DNA of 64,000 nt from Bradyrhizobium guangdongense (GCF_004114975.1 NZ_CP030051.1:1736001-1800000); one strand, 5' to 3'; positions 16,690-25,629 are shown, counted from the stretch's first letter. Notes: generated from the letters alone by a model not told the origin. Translations and numbers: made by a program.

Positions 16690-19077
16690 TCATGGCAGCG
16701 CGTAGGCCCGCACGTAGTCGCCGAGCTTGGTGCCGAATGAGCCGTGGCCGCCGTCGACCGTCACGACGTATTGCTTGCCGCCGACTTCATAGGTCATCGG
16801 TGTCGACTGACCGCCGGCCGGAAGCCGGTCCTCCCAAAGCTGCTTGCCGTCCTTGATGTCGAAGGCCCTGATATAATAGTCCATCGTTCCCGTGATGAAG
16901 GCGACACCGCCCGCGGTCACGATCGGCCCCCCCAGCATGGGGACGCCCAGCTTGAACGGCAGCGGTAGCGGCGCCTCATCGCGGATCGTGCCGATGCGAT
17001 GCTGCCAGACGATCTTCTGGGTCTTCAGATCGATGGCTGCGATATTGCCCCAGGGCGGTTCGAGGCAGGGAATGCCGAGCGGCGAGAGGAAAATGCCGAG
17101 ATCGACGCCATAGGGAGCGCCATACATCGGCTGCACCCCGAGTTCGGTGCCGGGTGGATGCGCCGCGTTGGGCGCAGCCGGATTGTCCTTTCCGCGCGGC
17201 ACCAGGCGCGAGATGAAGGGAATGGATTGCGGATTTGCGATCGCGATCTGGCGCTTGGGATCGACGGCGATGCCGCCCCATTCGAACATGCCGAAGTCAC
17301 CAGGGAACACCAGTGTGCCTTGTTCCGAGGGCGGCGTGAACGGTCCTTCGTAGCGCAGGCGCTTGAACTTGATGCGGCAGGCGAGCTGATCGAACATCGT
17401 GCTGCCCCACATCTGCGCATCCGTCAGCATGCCAGGTGGACGGAAGCTCAATTGCGAGAAGGGCTGGGTCGGCGACAGCCGGTCTCCGGGCGCGGGCCCT
17501 TGCGGCACCGGCTTCTCCGGCGTGGGCACCAGTTGATGCCCGTCGCGGCGGTCGAGCACGAAGATGTCGCCGGTCTTTGCCGGGATATAGATCGCCGGCG
17601 TGACGCTGCCGTTCGAGCGCAGATCGACCAGGCTCGGCTGCGACGGCATATCCATGTCCCATAGGTCGTGGTGCACGTTCTGGAACGACCAGCGCAGCTT
17701 TCCCGTGCCGATGTCGAGTGCAATCAGAGCCGAATCGTAACGCTCTTCGTCGGCGGAACGGCCGCCGCCCCAGATGTCCGGAGAGCCCGAACCGAGCGGC
17801 ACGTAAACCAGACCAAGATTTTCGTCGACCGCGGAAATGCTCCACGAATTGGGCGAGCCGGCGGTGAAATGATGCGAAGCCGACGGCATCTCGTTCGGGT
17901 CGGGATTGCCGGCATCGAACGCCCAGATCAGCTTGCCGGAATAGATGTCGAAGCCGCGGATCACGCCTGACGGTACGCGATCGGAATAATTGTCGATCAC
18001 GGCCCCGCCGACGATCAGGACTTTGTCGGTCACGACCGGGGGCGACGTCCCCTCATAAAAGCCGAGCGTCTGGATCTCGCTACCTTGTTTGAGGTCGATC
18101 TGGCCGTGATCGCCAAAGCTCTCGCAGGGCCTGCCGCTCTGTGCATCGAGCGCGAACATTCGCCCGTCATTGGTGGGGATGAAGATGCGCGCCGGACAAT
18201 CGGAGGGAGCGGGCCCGCCGCCGGCAGTCACCGCGCCGGGCTTGGTCGCGTGATAGGACACGCCGCGGCAGGTCATGTGCTGAAATGCCTTGTTGTGCTT
18301 GACCTCAGGGTCGAACTTCCAGCGAAGCTTTCCGGTCGCAGCCTCCAGCGCGAACACGATCTGGTGCTGCGAGCAGGTGTAGAGCAGGTCGCCGACCTTG
18401 AGCGGGGTTGCCTGGTTGGTGATCTCGTCGGGATCGTCAGGTCCCTTGTGGTCGCCCGTGCGGAATTCCCAGGCGAGCTTGAGGTCCTTGACATTGGCGT
18501 CGGTGATCTGGCTGAGCGAGGAATAGCGCGTGCCGAAGCCGGTGCTGCCATAGGCCGTCCAGTCCTGGCCGGCAGCAGGCGCAGACGAGGCGGAGGAGGC
18601 GGCGTCCGACGTATTGTTCTCGGGCAGCGTTCCGGCAATCGCACGGCGATCCCTGGCAAGAGAAACGCCGAGCACGACAATGGCGATGATCAACACGAAG
18701 CCAAGCGCCGCTCGCGCCATCCGCACGCGCGGCATCAGACGTGACGATACGAACGGCAGCAGCAACCACACGCCGAGCGGCGCCAGGATGTCACCGCGGG
18801 GTGCGAGCGACCAGAAATCAAGCCCGACCTCCCACACCGCCCAACCCATCGTGCCGAGCAGCAGCAGCGCATAGACCCAGAGCGCCGCAGCGCTGCGGTT
18901 CGCAAGCAACCAGCAGGTGAGCAGGAGAGCGATCCCGGCAATCACATAATAGGCGGAGCCACCCAGAGTTGCGAGCCAGATGCCGCCAAGGAGCAGATAC
19001 AGCGCGATGAGCGCAAGGACCACGATGGTGATGGCGAGCCAAGGCGTTTCGCGGAATAAGGTCTTGATGGAGATCAT
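16690..19077 (-). CDS. gcd: Membrane-bound PQQ-dependent dehydrogenase, glucose/quinate/shikimate type
   Basis: The 795 residues match the length of Gcd. The N-terminal 140 residues contain about five membrane helices (LAITIVVLALIALYLLLGG, then three close hydrophobic segments, and ALGFVLIIAIVVLGVSL). A periplasmic eight-bladed quinoprotein propeller follows. Family motifs include DWTAYGSTGFGTRYS, NVHHDLWDMDMPSQP and VGTIRDEAPLPLPFKLG. It oxidises aldoses or cyclic polyols on the periplasmic face and reduces ubiquinone. Which substrate it uses (glucose, quinate, shikimate or inositol) cannot be decided here. It is last in an operon with two cytochromes c and an XoxF-like system, which is unusual for a quinone-reducing Gcd. 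Confidence 0.9.
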   Translation of the reverse strand: MISIKTLFRETPWLAITIVVLALIALYLLLGGIWLATLGGSAYYVIAGIALLLTCWLLANRSAAALWVYALLLLGTMGWAVWEVGLDFWSLAPRGDILAPLGVWLLLPFVSSRLMPRVRMARAALGFVLIIAIVVLGVSLARDRRAIAGTLPENNTSDAASSASSAPAAGQDWTAYGSTGFGTRYSSLSQITDANVKDLKLAWEFRTGDHKGPDDPDEITNQATPLKVGDLLYTCSQHQIVFALEAATGKLRWKFDPEVKHNKAFQHMTCRGVSYHATKPGAVTAGGGPAPSDCPARIFIPTNDGRMFALDAQSGRPCESFGDHGQIDLKQGSEIQTLGFYEGTSPPVVTDKVLIVGGAVIDNYSDRVPSGVIRGFDIYSGKLIWAFDAGNPDPNEMPSASHHFTAGSPNSWSISAVDENLGLVYVPLGSGSPDIWGGGRSADEERYDSALIALDIGTGKLRWSFQNVHHDLWDMDMPSQPSLVDLRSNGSVTPAIYIPAKTGDIFVLDRRDGHQLVPTPEKPVPQGPAPGDRLSPTQPFSQLSFRPPGMLTDAQMWGSTMFDQLACRIKFKRLRYEGPFTPPSEQGTLVFPGDFGMFEWGGIAVDPKRQIAIANPQSIPFISRLVPRGKDNPAAPNAAHPPGTELGVQPMYGAPYGVDLGIFLSPLGIPCLEPPWGNIAAIDLKTQKIVWQHRIGTIRDEAPLPLPFKLGVPMLGGPIVTAGGVAFITGTMDYYIRAFDIKDGKQLWEDRLPAGGQSTPMTYEVGGKQYVVTVDGGHGSFGTKLGDYVRAYALP

Positions 19078-19091
19078 CGGGGACTGCTCGG

Positions 19092-19472
19092 CTATTTGAG
19101 CGTGTAGAGAAAGGCGGCGATGTCGCGCGCGTCCTTCTGCGGGATTCCCATTCTGGGCATTGCGTTACCGGGTAACGCTTTCTGCGGATCTTCGATCCAG
19201 GCGGCCATGTTGTCGGGAGAGTTCCGGATGTAGCCGGCGATATAGGTCCGCGTGCCGACCCGATGCAGCGGCGGGCCGACATTGCCGTCCGCGCCGGCAA
19301 TGCCGGGAATGTCGTGACAGCCGCCGCAATGATAATTCTTGATGAGGTCGGCGCCGCGCTTGGCGTCGCCAACGAAATTGTCAGGGCCCGCGGCATCGGC
19401 CTTGCCGCAGCCGATCATCGCCAGCCCCACCAGCGAGGCGATCAACAACCGTGCGGCCAGATTGTCGCCCAT
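19092..19472 (-). CDS. Class I c-type cytochrome
   Basis: This 126-residue protein has an N-terminal hydrophobic segment ending AMIGC, which reads as either a Sec signal or a lipobox with Cys22. A single heme site Cys49-x2-Cys52-His53 follows, with a likely axial Met in GNAMPRMGIP and a C-terminal DIAAFLYTLK helix. This is the arrangement of small mitochondrial-like cytochromes c. It would carry electrons in the periplasm from the PQQ enzymes of this operon to the terminal oxidase. It lies 14 bases before the Gcd-like gene and 12 bases after the other cytochrome. Confidence 0.88.
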   Translation of the reverse strand: MGDNLAARLLIASLVGLAMIGCGKADAAGPDNFVGDAKRGADLIKNYHCGGCHDIPGIAGADGNVGPPLHRVGTRTYIAGYIRNSPDNMAAWIEDPQKALPGNAMPRMGIPQKDARDIAAFLYTLK

Positions 19473-19484
19473 TCGCCGCTCCGA

Positions 19485-20123
19485 TCAGGGCTTCTGGCCG
19501 AAATTGAAGGTCTTGGTGGCGGACCATGGATCGGTCGTCGAGACCTGCTCGCTCGGGACCTGCTCCACTTGGGGCGACAGCGGATTGGCCGCAAAGGTGC
19601 GACCCCATTGCCGGTTCGGCTCATTGCTGATCTTGCCGATATAGGTGACGAGGTCCCAGATCACGCTGTCGGGCAGCACGCCGCCCCAGGCCGGCATGCC
19701 ATTGGGCCGCCCCTGGTAGATCGACAGGTAGATGTTCTCGGGTTGCGAGCCATAGGTGAAGAGATTGTTGCTCAGCGCCGGTCCCATGCCGCCGCCGCCA
19801 TTCGGCGCATGGCAGCCGACGCAATTGAAATTGACGAAATAGGTCATCCCGCGCTGCTCGGCATTGGGATCGCCCTGGACGGGGTTCTTGATCTCGGGCG
19901 GATCGGGCTGAGCGCCGGGGAAAAGATGGCTGACGGGCACCTGCATGAAGACGCCCCGCCTGCCGTTTCCCACGCTGCCACCGAAATTCGGACGCGGCGC
20001 CAGGGTAGGCAATTGCGCCTCCTGGGATTGCGGCAGAGTTTGTTGCGCGAACACGGCGCCGCTCGGCGTGGTCGCCAGCAGCAGGGCGGCGGCGCTCGCG
20101 CGCAGCGATGGGGCAGACATCAT
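19485..20123 (-). CDS. Periplasmic c-type cytochrome associated with the PQQ alcohol dehydrogenase
   Basis: The 212 residues start MMSAPSLRAS; the ATG overlaps the preceding stop (ATGA). A signal peptide ends near VFAQ (residue 27). The heme site is Cys101-x2-Cys104-His105, with RPNGMPAWGG supplying the likely axial Met. The long spacer before the heme and the tail after it resemble the XoxG/MoxG-type cytochromes that accept electrons from PQQ alcohol dehydrogenases. That assignment also rests on its place directly after the XoxJ-like gene. A role as the enzyme's direct electron acceptor is inferred. Confidence 0.85.
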   Translation of the reverse strand: MMSAPSLRASAAALLLATTPSGAVFAQQTLPQSQEAQLPTLAPRPNFGGSVGNGRRGVFMQVPVSHLFPGAQPDPPEIKNPVQGDPNAEQRGMTYFVNFNCVGCHAPNGGGGMGPALSNNLFTYGSQPENIYLSIYQGRPNGMPAWGGVLPDSVIWDLVTYIGKISNEPNRQWGRTFAANPLSPQVEQVPSEQVSTTDPWSATKTFNFGQKP

Positions 20124-20959
20124 TCGTGTCCTCCTGATGCCGTCACTGACTCGTCGACCAGAGGCACGCCGTAGCTCCGCAGCAGCGCGGCGATCTCGGA
20201 TCGATGCTCGTCGATGAACGTGTTCAAGCGGTCGCGTAGAGCGTGGTCTCCCTTGCGAACCCCCATCGCGATGGCGAACTGGAATTGCTGCGGCGTGAAG
20301 CGCGCGCCGTCCTGGATCGGGGTGACCGTCAGCGGCACCCTCGAATGCTCGGCGAAATAGCCGCCCAGCGGCCCCCATGCGGCGGCAACGTCGATCTCGC
20401 CGCGTTCGACCGCCTCGATCAGGCGCGCCGGCGGGTCGGCCTGGCGATAGTCTCCATAGATCGAGTAGCCGCGGACATTGTCGACGATACCGAGCTGGCC
20501 AAGGGCCTGCGCCGGTGGCGGATTGTTGCCGTCGTCGCCGACGAGGTGCACGCCGATCACGAGACGATGCAGGCGCGGGTCGAGCAGCGAAGACAGGTCA
20601 AGATGCTCGTCCTGACGACTGACGAAGACGTAGGTCGAGCGATAATAGGGCTTTGTGGTTTCGACCAGATCGTAGCCGGAGGGCACACCGATCACGAGGT
20701 CGCATTTATCGGCCTTCAGCGTGTTGCGGATGAAGCCACGACGCTGCGCCCACCAGGTGTAGGACAGGGATCGTCCGAGGGACTCGGCGACCATCGCCGC
20801 GAGCTTGTTCTCGAAGCCGGCCTCCGCGCTGTTGGAGAACGGCAGATTGTTCGGATCGGCGCAGACTCGAAGCTCGCCATTCGGCGCGGCCGTTGCCGGG
20901 GACACGATCCCGACCAGGCAGGCAAGCACAACAGCGGTACAATCACTGCGGAGGCGCAT
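20120..20959 (-). CDS. Quinoprotein dehydrogenase-associated periplasmic binding protein (XoxJ/MoxJ-like)
   Basis: This 279-residue protein has a signal peptide (residues 1-25, CTAVVLACLVGIVSPATAA). The mature part is a type-2 periplasmic binding fold with ELRVCADPNNLPFSN, the hallmark start of proteins encoded beside PQQ alcohol dehydrogenases. KCDLVIGVPSGYDLV and DVAAAWGPLGGYFAEH follow. MoxJ/XoxJ are thought to help activate the dehydrogenase and are not transporters. It overlaps the dehydrogenase gene by 17 bases and the cytochrome gene by four. The order dehydrogenase-J-cytochrome is that of a xox-type operon. Confidence 0.88.
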   Translation of the reverse strand: MRLRSDCTAVVLACLVGIVSPATAAPNGELRVCADPNNLPFSNSAEAGFENKLAAMVAESLGRSLSYTWWAQRRGFIRNTLKADKCDLVIGVPSGYDLVETTKPYYRSTYVFVSRQDEHLDLSSLLDPRLHRLVIGVHLVGDDGNNPPPAQALGQLGIVDNVRGYSIYGDYRQADPPARLIEAVERGEIDVAAAWGPLGGYFAEHSRVPLTVTPIQDGARFTPQQFQFAIAMGVRKGDHALRDRLNTFIDEHRSEIAALLRSYGVPLVDESVTASGGHE

Positions 20960-22790
20960 GGCTGTTGTCCTGACCGTCGGCGCTGCCGAGCTTGAACACC
21001 AGGAGTTCGCTGCCGCCAGTGGTGTAGAACGGCAGATCCTGCATCGCGCCGGTGAAGCCCAGCGCGGCATTGCGCACGCGCTGATCGACCTCCGCATTCG
21101 CCACCACGCCGGGCCAGCCACCGACGCCCGAGAGGATGGCGATGTATTGCTGCCCGTCCGAGCCGCGGTAGGAGATCGGCTGGCCTATGAATCCCGAGCC
21201 TGCACGAAACTGCCAGAGCACTTTGCCCGTCTTGGCGTCCACCGCCTTGAACAAGCGGTCCATCGTTCCATAGAACGCGACATCGCCCGCCGTCACCAGC
21301 GCGCCGCTCCAGACCGGCAGCTTCTCGTGGATCTCCCAGACCTTCTTGCGCGCGACCGGATCCCACGCCATGAACTCGCCGCGATGCCCCCCGGGGCCGG
21401 CATACATATCGACATCGGCGCCGACATAGGGCGTGCCGGCGATGTAGCCGACCTGCGACGCCTTGAAGTTCATGCAGAGATGCTGATGCGGAACGTAGAG
21501 CAGCTTCGTGCGCGGTGACCACGCCGTTGGCTGCCAATCCTTGGCGCCCGGCGCGCTCGGGCAGATGTTCTCGACCGTCTTGCCGGCCAGCGGCGTCTTC
21601 TCCTCGTTGGGGATGATCTTGCCGGTCTTGAGGTTGACGCCCTTGTAGGCATTCACGAATTCGAAGGCATCGGCGGAGATCACTTCGCCGGTGGCGCGGT
21701 CGATCACGTACATGTAGCCGTTGCGGCCGGGATGGATCAGCACCTTGCGCGTCTGGCCATTCAGCTCGAGGTCGACCAGTACGTTCTCGTTGATCTCGTC
21801 ATGGTCGAACAGATCGTGCGGGTTGACTTGGTAGGCCCATTTGGCATGCCCATTATCAGGATCGCGCGCGAAGATGGTTGTGCTCCAGAGATTGTCGCCG
21901 CTGCGCTGGTTCGCATTCCAGGGGCTGGGATTGGCGGTCCCGTAATAGATCAGGTTGAGATCGGCATCGTAGGAGATCCATCCCCACATGGTGCCGCCGC
22001 CGACCTGCCATCGGTCGGCAGGCCAGCTCTTGACGCCGAGATCCTTGCCCTTGAGGCTGTCGTAAAACGGCTTGAAGTCATCGCCGATCAAGACGTCCTT
22101 GTCGGGGCCGGTCGCATACGCACGCCAGGCGATGGCACCGGTGTTCTCGTCGAGCGCGGTGACCCAGCCGCGCACACCCATCTCTCCACCGCTGTTACCG
22201 ATGAGAACCTTGCCCTTGACGATGACCGGCGCCATCGTGATGGTCTCGCCCTTGTTGATCTCGCCGAGCTTCGTATGCCAGAGCTCCTTGCCGGTCTTCG
22301 CGTCGATCGCGACGGAATGATTATCGAGCGTATTGAGAAACACCTTGCCGTTGTCGAAGGCGAGCCCGCGATTGACGACATCGCAGCAGGCAACGCCTGC
22401 CGCGGCAGGTTCGGGTTTCGGTGCATACGACCATTTCAACTCGCCCGTTGTGGCATCGAGCGCGAACACGCGGTTCGGATAGGGACCGGCATAGGGCCCA
22501 ACCACGTACATGGTCCCGTCGACGACGAGTGGGGCGGCCTCCTGGCCGCGATCGGCTCCGATCGAAAACGTCCAGGCGAGCTGCAGGCGTGACGCATTGC
22601 TTGCGTTGATCTGGTCGAGGGCGCTGTAACGGGTGTTGGCATAGTCACGCGCAGCCATCGGCCACTGGCCGGGATCTTTCATGCGGCTGGCCAGATCGGT
22701 CTGGGCAAAGCCGGGAGACTGCGATGCGCAGCAGGCGCAGATCAGGCTCAACGTCCCCCACAGCAATTGCCTGAGGCCGGGCATTAACAT
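20943..22790 (-). CDS. PQQ-dependent alcohol dehydrogenase, lanthanide type (XoxF/ExaF-like)
   Basis: This 615-residue protein has a signal peptide ending near residue 30 (SPGFAQ). It has the vicinal disulfide Cys135-Cys136 and the metal/PQQ residues Glu203 (GGEMGVRG), Asn287 (GTANPSPWN) and Asp329. The spacings of 84 and 42 residues equal those of methanol dehydrogenase MxaF (177/261/303). Two residues after the catalytic Asp comes Asp331 (FDHDE). That extra Asp marks lanthanide-dependent enzymes, where calcium-dependent MxaF has Ala. It is predicted to oxidise a primary alcohol in the periplasm with La/Ce-PQQ and pass electrons to the cytochrome at 19485..20123. Methanol, ethanol or a larger alcohol cannot be distinguished from sequence. 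ATG 22790 follows GGAG; ATG 22784 is an alternative. Confidence 0.9.
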   Translation of the reverse strand: MLMPGLRQLLWGTLSLICACCASQSPGFAQTDLASRMKDPGQWPMAARDYANTRYSALDQINASNASRLQLAWTFSIGADRGQEAAPLVVDGTMYVVGPYAGPYPNRVFALDATTGELKWSYAPKPEPAAAGVACCDVVNRGLAFDNGKVFLNTLDNHSVAIDAKTGKELWHTKLGEINKGETITMAPVIVKGKVLIGNSGGEMGVRGWVTALDENTGAIAWRAYATGPDKDVLIGDDFKPFYDSLKGKDLGVKSWPADRWQVGGGTMWGWISYDADLNLIYYGTANPSPWNANQRSGDNLWSTTIFARDPDNGHAKWAYQVNPHDLFDHDEINENVLVDLELNGQTRKVLIHPGRNGYMYVIDRATGEVISADAFEFVNAYKGVNLKTGKIIPNEEKTPLAGKTVENICPSAPGAKDWQPTAWSPRTKLLYVPHQHLCMNFKASQVGYIAGTPYVGADVDMYAGPGGHRGEFMAWDPVARKKVWEIHEKLPVWSGALVTAGDVAFYGTMDRLFKAVDAKTGKVLWQFRAGSGFIGQPISYRGSDGQQYIAILSGVGGWPGVVANAEVDQRVRNAALGFTGAMQDLPFYTTGGSELLVFKLGSADGQDNSHAPPQ

Positions 22791-22854
22791 AGGTGAAGAT
22801 CTCCACGGCATTGATGAGGCCCTGCCGCGTTGCAGGCCGGATTGCGAACGTACA

Positions 22855-22878
22855 AACGTTGCACGCGCGCTTGGTTCC
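22855..22878 (-). promoter_or_regulatory. Possible EcfG-like promoter of the PQQ dehydrogenase operon
   Basis: On the minus strand GGAAC (22878-22874) and CGTT (22858-22855) are 15 bases apart, one short of the usual spacing. It sits 65 bases before the dehydrogenase start, in the only gap upstream. The cores are right and the spacing is poor, so this is tentative. Confidence 0.3.
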
Positions 22879-22895
22879 TAAGTGCTCGACTGCAC

Positions 22896-23684
22896 CTATC
22901 TCACGACATTCCCCGAGACACCGGCGCCGAGATCGACGGCGATCTGGTCTTCCTTGCCGTTGCATTTCGGGTGACCAAATCCGGACGGGCTTTTGCCGTC
23001 CGGGCCGATGTCGTAGATGATGGCGTCCTTCGCGTTCGGGCTGACACCGGCCGGTACGTGATCGAGGCCGAGGAGGTGACGCACGCGCCAGGCGACATTG
23101 TGGTCCGCGCAGGAGCTGTCGCCGCTCACGCCGAGCGCGCCGGCGATGCCGTTGCCGTCATAGAGCGCGAGCCCGCCGCCGAACACGATGACGCCGCCGA
23201 CAGGCTTGCCGACCATCGGATCATGCGCGGTTCCGAATTCCTCCGGCGTGCCCGCATAAATCACCTCCGGTGACGGTGGATTGCTGAGCGCCGCACCGAA
23301 CAGAAAGCCGCCGGGCTGTGCACCCGCATAGAGGTTTGCGCTGGCCATCGCTTTGTTCGTCAGGCTGAACGCATTCGCCGTGTTGGCCTTCTCGGCGGCG
23401 ATGGCACGGCTGCCCGGCCATTGGTCGTCGGCCTTGCTGCCGCTGTAGGCGACGGCGCAGACCACGCCCTGCCGGTTCACGACGGCAGCCCATTCGTTGT
23501 TGTCGAGGCCGCCGTTGCTGGGGCCGCCGCCCGGCTTGACGCTCTTCTTGAGGATGTCCGCCAGCTGGTCATGGTCGACCGGACACGACATTCCCGGGCG
23601 CGGCTGATCTTGCGCGATCACGCCTTGCGGCAGGGCAAGGCCAGCCGCGAGGATGACGGTCGCCAGGACGGTTCTTTTGCCCAT
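22896..23684 (-). CDS. Exported heme-degrading/HbpS-like (GlcG family) protein
   Basis: This 262-residue protein has a clear signal peptide (VLATVILAAGLALPQGVIAQ, cleaved near 24). The mature domain matches the GlcG/HbpS family: VVNRQGVVCAVAYSG, GSRAIAAEKANTANAF, GGVIVFGGGLALYDGNGIAGALGVSGDSSCADHNVAW. Members bind heme or act as sensor partners. Exported members are often encoded next to PQQ dehydrogenases or oxidases, but their role there is not settled. It has its own EcfG promoter and lies between the oxidase and PQQ operons. Cys34, Cys76, Cys195 and Cys244 (approximate numbers) could form disulfides in the periplasm. Confidence 0.82.
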   Translation of the reverse strand: MGKRTVLATVILAAGLALPQGVIAQDQPRPGMSCPVDHDQLADILKKSVKPGGGPSNGGLDNNEWAAVVNRQGVVCAVAYSGSKADDQWPGSRAIAAEKANTANAFSLTNKAMASANLYAGAQPGGFLFGAALSNPPSPEVIYAGTPEEFGTAHDPMVGKPVGGVIVFGGGLALYDGNGIAGALGVSGDSSCADHNVAWRVRHLLGLDHVPAGVSPNAKDAIIYDIGPDGKSPSGFGHPKCNGKEDQIAVDLGAGVSGNVVR

Positions 23685-23718
23685 GTGGCCTCCTTGGAGT
23701 GTCGAAACTCAGCAGGCG

Positions 23719-23744
23719 AACGTCGTGGTCCGACTTGCGGTTCC
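23719..23744 (-). promoter_or_regulatory. EcfG (general stress response) promoter of the HbpS-like gene
   Basis: On the minus strand GGAAC (23744-23740), 17 bases and CGTT (23722-23719) match the EcfG consensus exactly. The promoter ends 34 bases before the start codon at 23684. Confidence 0.72.
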
Positions 23745-23771
23745 TATGTCCCTTGCCATCAAGCGGATCGT

Positions 23772-24692
23772 TCAGCCGGCATGCCGAACCATCGGCACGC
23801 GGGACGCGTCGATCGTGATCAGCCAGCGATAGGCGAAGAACAATGCTGCGCCCGTGTAGAGGATGCCCATGGGCACCCACATCAGAATGCCCGCGAGCTG
23901 CTGATCCTCGAGCGGCGACAAGCCGAACTCGCCCGCAAGGGCGCCCTGGCCGGGAATCCAGATGCGCGTCGACAGCGTCAACAAGGCGCCGAGCACGCCG
24001 GAATGAAGCACGGTGACGAACAGGCATGCGACCGCGATCCCATCCCGAAGTCGCACGCTGCGCCCGAGGCCGCGGCCGTGCAGCAGCACCCACCAGAACA
24101 ACAGCGCGGTGGCGAAGAAGCTGATGTGCTGAAGGCGATGGACCGCGGTGTTTTCGAGCGCCCACGCATAGAGCGGCGGCGCATGCCAGACCCAGAGAGC
24201 CAGGCCATGCAGGGCTGTCGCGCTGACAGGGTGGCTGACGAGCGCCCACGGCCTCGCCACGCCAGGCCAGTTGAGACATCGGCCCACGGCGGGACGAAGC
24301 GAGGCGGGCAGGCTCCACATCACCGGCCCGTTGATCCGGGCGTAGGCCATCAGCGGCGCGCCGACGATCATGAGCAACTCGTGCTCGACCATGTGGGCCG
24401 TGAACAGACGCTCGCCGAGCCAATGCAGCGGCGAGGTGAGGGCGAGCGCGACGATCAGCCATCCCGCCCAGAATGCGCCGACCTGGCGGAAGTTGACGCC
24501 GCGTCCGCCGCCGGCACGGCGCCAGAGCCGCTGCGTGCCGACATAGAAGGCGGTCCCAACGGCGTAGAGCGGCGCCAGAAGCCACGGATCGAAGCTCCAG
24601 AGCGAGCCCGGATCGACGTCCGAGATGCCATGGGCCATCGCCGGCGCCGCAACCAGGCTCAGCAGGAGCGCCAGCAGGCTCAGCGCAGGCAT
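23772..24692 (-). CDS. ctaG: caa3-type oxidase assembly protein (CtaG, PF09678 type)
   Basis: This 306-residue polytopic membrane protein has an N-terminal signal-like helix (LLALLLSLVAAPAMAHG) and about seven further helices. HMVEHELLMIVGAPL and HRLQHISFFATALLFWW carry conserved histidines of the caa3_CtaG family. These proteins are needed to assemble Cu into caa3 oxidases and are unrelated to Cox11. It closes the oxidase operon and overlaps the small membrane protein gene by 13 bases. ATG 24692 was chosen because MPALSLLALLLS is a sensible N-terminus. Confidence 0.88.
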   Translation of the reverse strand: MPALSLLALLLSLVAAPAMAHGISDVDPGSLWSFDPWLLAPLYAVGTAFYVGTQRLWRRAGGGRGVNFRQVGAFWAGWLIVALALTSPLHWLGERLFTAHMVEHELLMIVGAPLMAYARINGPVMWSLPASLRPAVGRCLNWPGVARPWALVSHPVSATALHGLALWVWHAPPLYAWALENTAVHRLQHISFFATALLFWWVLLHGRGLGRSVRLRDGIAVACLFVTVLHSGVLGALLTLSTRIWIPGQGALAGEFGLSPLEDQQLAGILMWVPMGILYTGAALFFAYRWLITIDASRVPMVRHAG

Positions 24693-25033
24693 GGGCTGAT
24701 CATCAACGACGCCGCGAGCTGGTTCGCGATCACCAGCGCGAACAACACACCGGAGCCGACGCCCAGCCAGGCCATGAATGTGCGGGGACCACCGCCCTGC
24801 GCGTCGGTCCACTCCGCCCCGGCGCCGCGACGGACCGCACGCGCGGATATTGCCGTTCCCGCGAGGGCGACGATGGCCAGGACGGCGCTCATGATCGTGC
24901 CGCTCAGCTTCGTCGTCTCGCATGAGAAATGGGCGAGCGCGTAGACCCCTTGCAGGTTGATGCCCCAGGCCAGCGGGCCGAGCGCGACGCCGGCCCAATA
25001 GAGCAGTTTCGGAGCTCGTTCAGGATCGGTCAT
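24680..25033 (-). CDS. Small three-helix membrane protein of the oxidase operon
   Basis: The 117 residues hold three membrane segments: LYWAGVALGPLAWGINLQG, IMSAVLAIVALAGTAISAR and FMAWLGVGSGVLFALVIANQ. It shares ATGA with the coxC stop and overlaps ctaG. I do not recognise a named function. Its place matches the small membrane proteins often found between coxC and ctaG in rhizobial caa3 operons, so it is probably an accessory or assembly factor. Confidence 0.75.
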   Translation of the reverse strand: MTDPERAPKLLYWAGVALGPLAWGINLQGVYALAHFSCETTKLSGTIMSAVLAIVALAGTAISARAVRRGAGAEWTDAQGGGPRTFMAWLGVGSGVLFALVIANQLAASLMISPCLR

Positions 25034-25629
25034 AAGCGCGGCACCCAGTCGAGCAGGACGTAGAGCGGCAGCCAGGCCAGCACGACGAAGTTCCAATAGA
25101 ACACGTTGTCGGTGACGTCGCTGAACCGGCGCGGCTTGGCGTGGCGTGTGAACATCAGGACGGCCAGCACGACCGTGTCGCCGACGTCGGTGGCAAGATG
25201 GGTGGTGTGGAGTCCCAGGATCAACCAGACGATCGATCCGTAGGCGGAGTTGTCCCAGCGCGTGTTGAGATGGGCGAACTCGAAACCGCGCAGCACGAGC
25301 AGAGCGATGCCGATCAGCGACATCACGATCAGGCCGATGCGCACCCTGGCAAGATCCTGCCGGTGCGCCACGCGATTGATCATTTCGTTCGGGATGATGC
25401 TCAAGAGATAGATGATCGTCTCGGCCGTGCCGGGCCAGAGATCGGGCGGCGCAGCGCCGATCGGCCAGTTCGGATTGACGGCATAGAGATAGAGGTAGGC
25501 GCCGATGGCGATAGCAAATCCCATGCCCTCCAGCGCCATGAAGCCCATGGCGCCCCACCAGGGGCCGCTGCGCGGGCCGTAGCCATAGGTCGGCAGCTCG
25601 GCGACATTGCGGACGATGGTCTGTCTCAC
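25030..25629 (-). CDS. coxC: Cytochrome c oxidase subunit III
   Basis: This 199-residue protein has five membrane helices, the short form of subunit III. GPWWGAMGFMALEGMGFAIAIGAYLYL, LLGLHTTHLATD-like and FYWNFVVLAWLPLYVLLDW are family features, including the conserved His/Glu positions. It starts at GTG 25629, which forms GTGA with the coxA stop and is preceded by GAGGA. It is a structural subunit of the caa3-type oxidase and stabilises proton uptake by subunit I. Confidence 0.9.
   Translation of the reverse strand: MRQTIVRNVAELPTYGYGPRSGPWWGAMGFMALEGMGFAIAIGAYLYLYAVNPNWPIGAAPPDLWPGTAETIIYLLSIIPNEMINRVAHRQDLARVRIGLIVMSLIGIALLVLRGFEFAHLNTRWDNSAYGSIVWLILGLHTTHLATDVGDTVVLAVLMFTRHAKPRRFSDVTDNVFYWNFVVLAWLPLYVLLDWVPRL

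Noticed and set aside
20943..22790. Naming the PQQ dehydrogenase xoxF and assigning methanol as substrate
   Set aside because: The Asp-x-Asp signature supports lanthanide use, but XoxF, ExaF and PedH cannot be separated by eye and the gene order is not the standard xox set.
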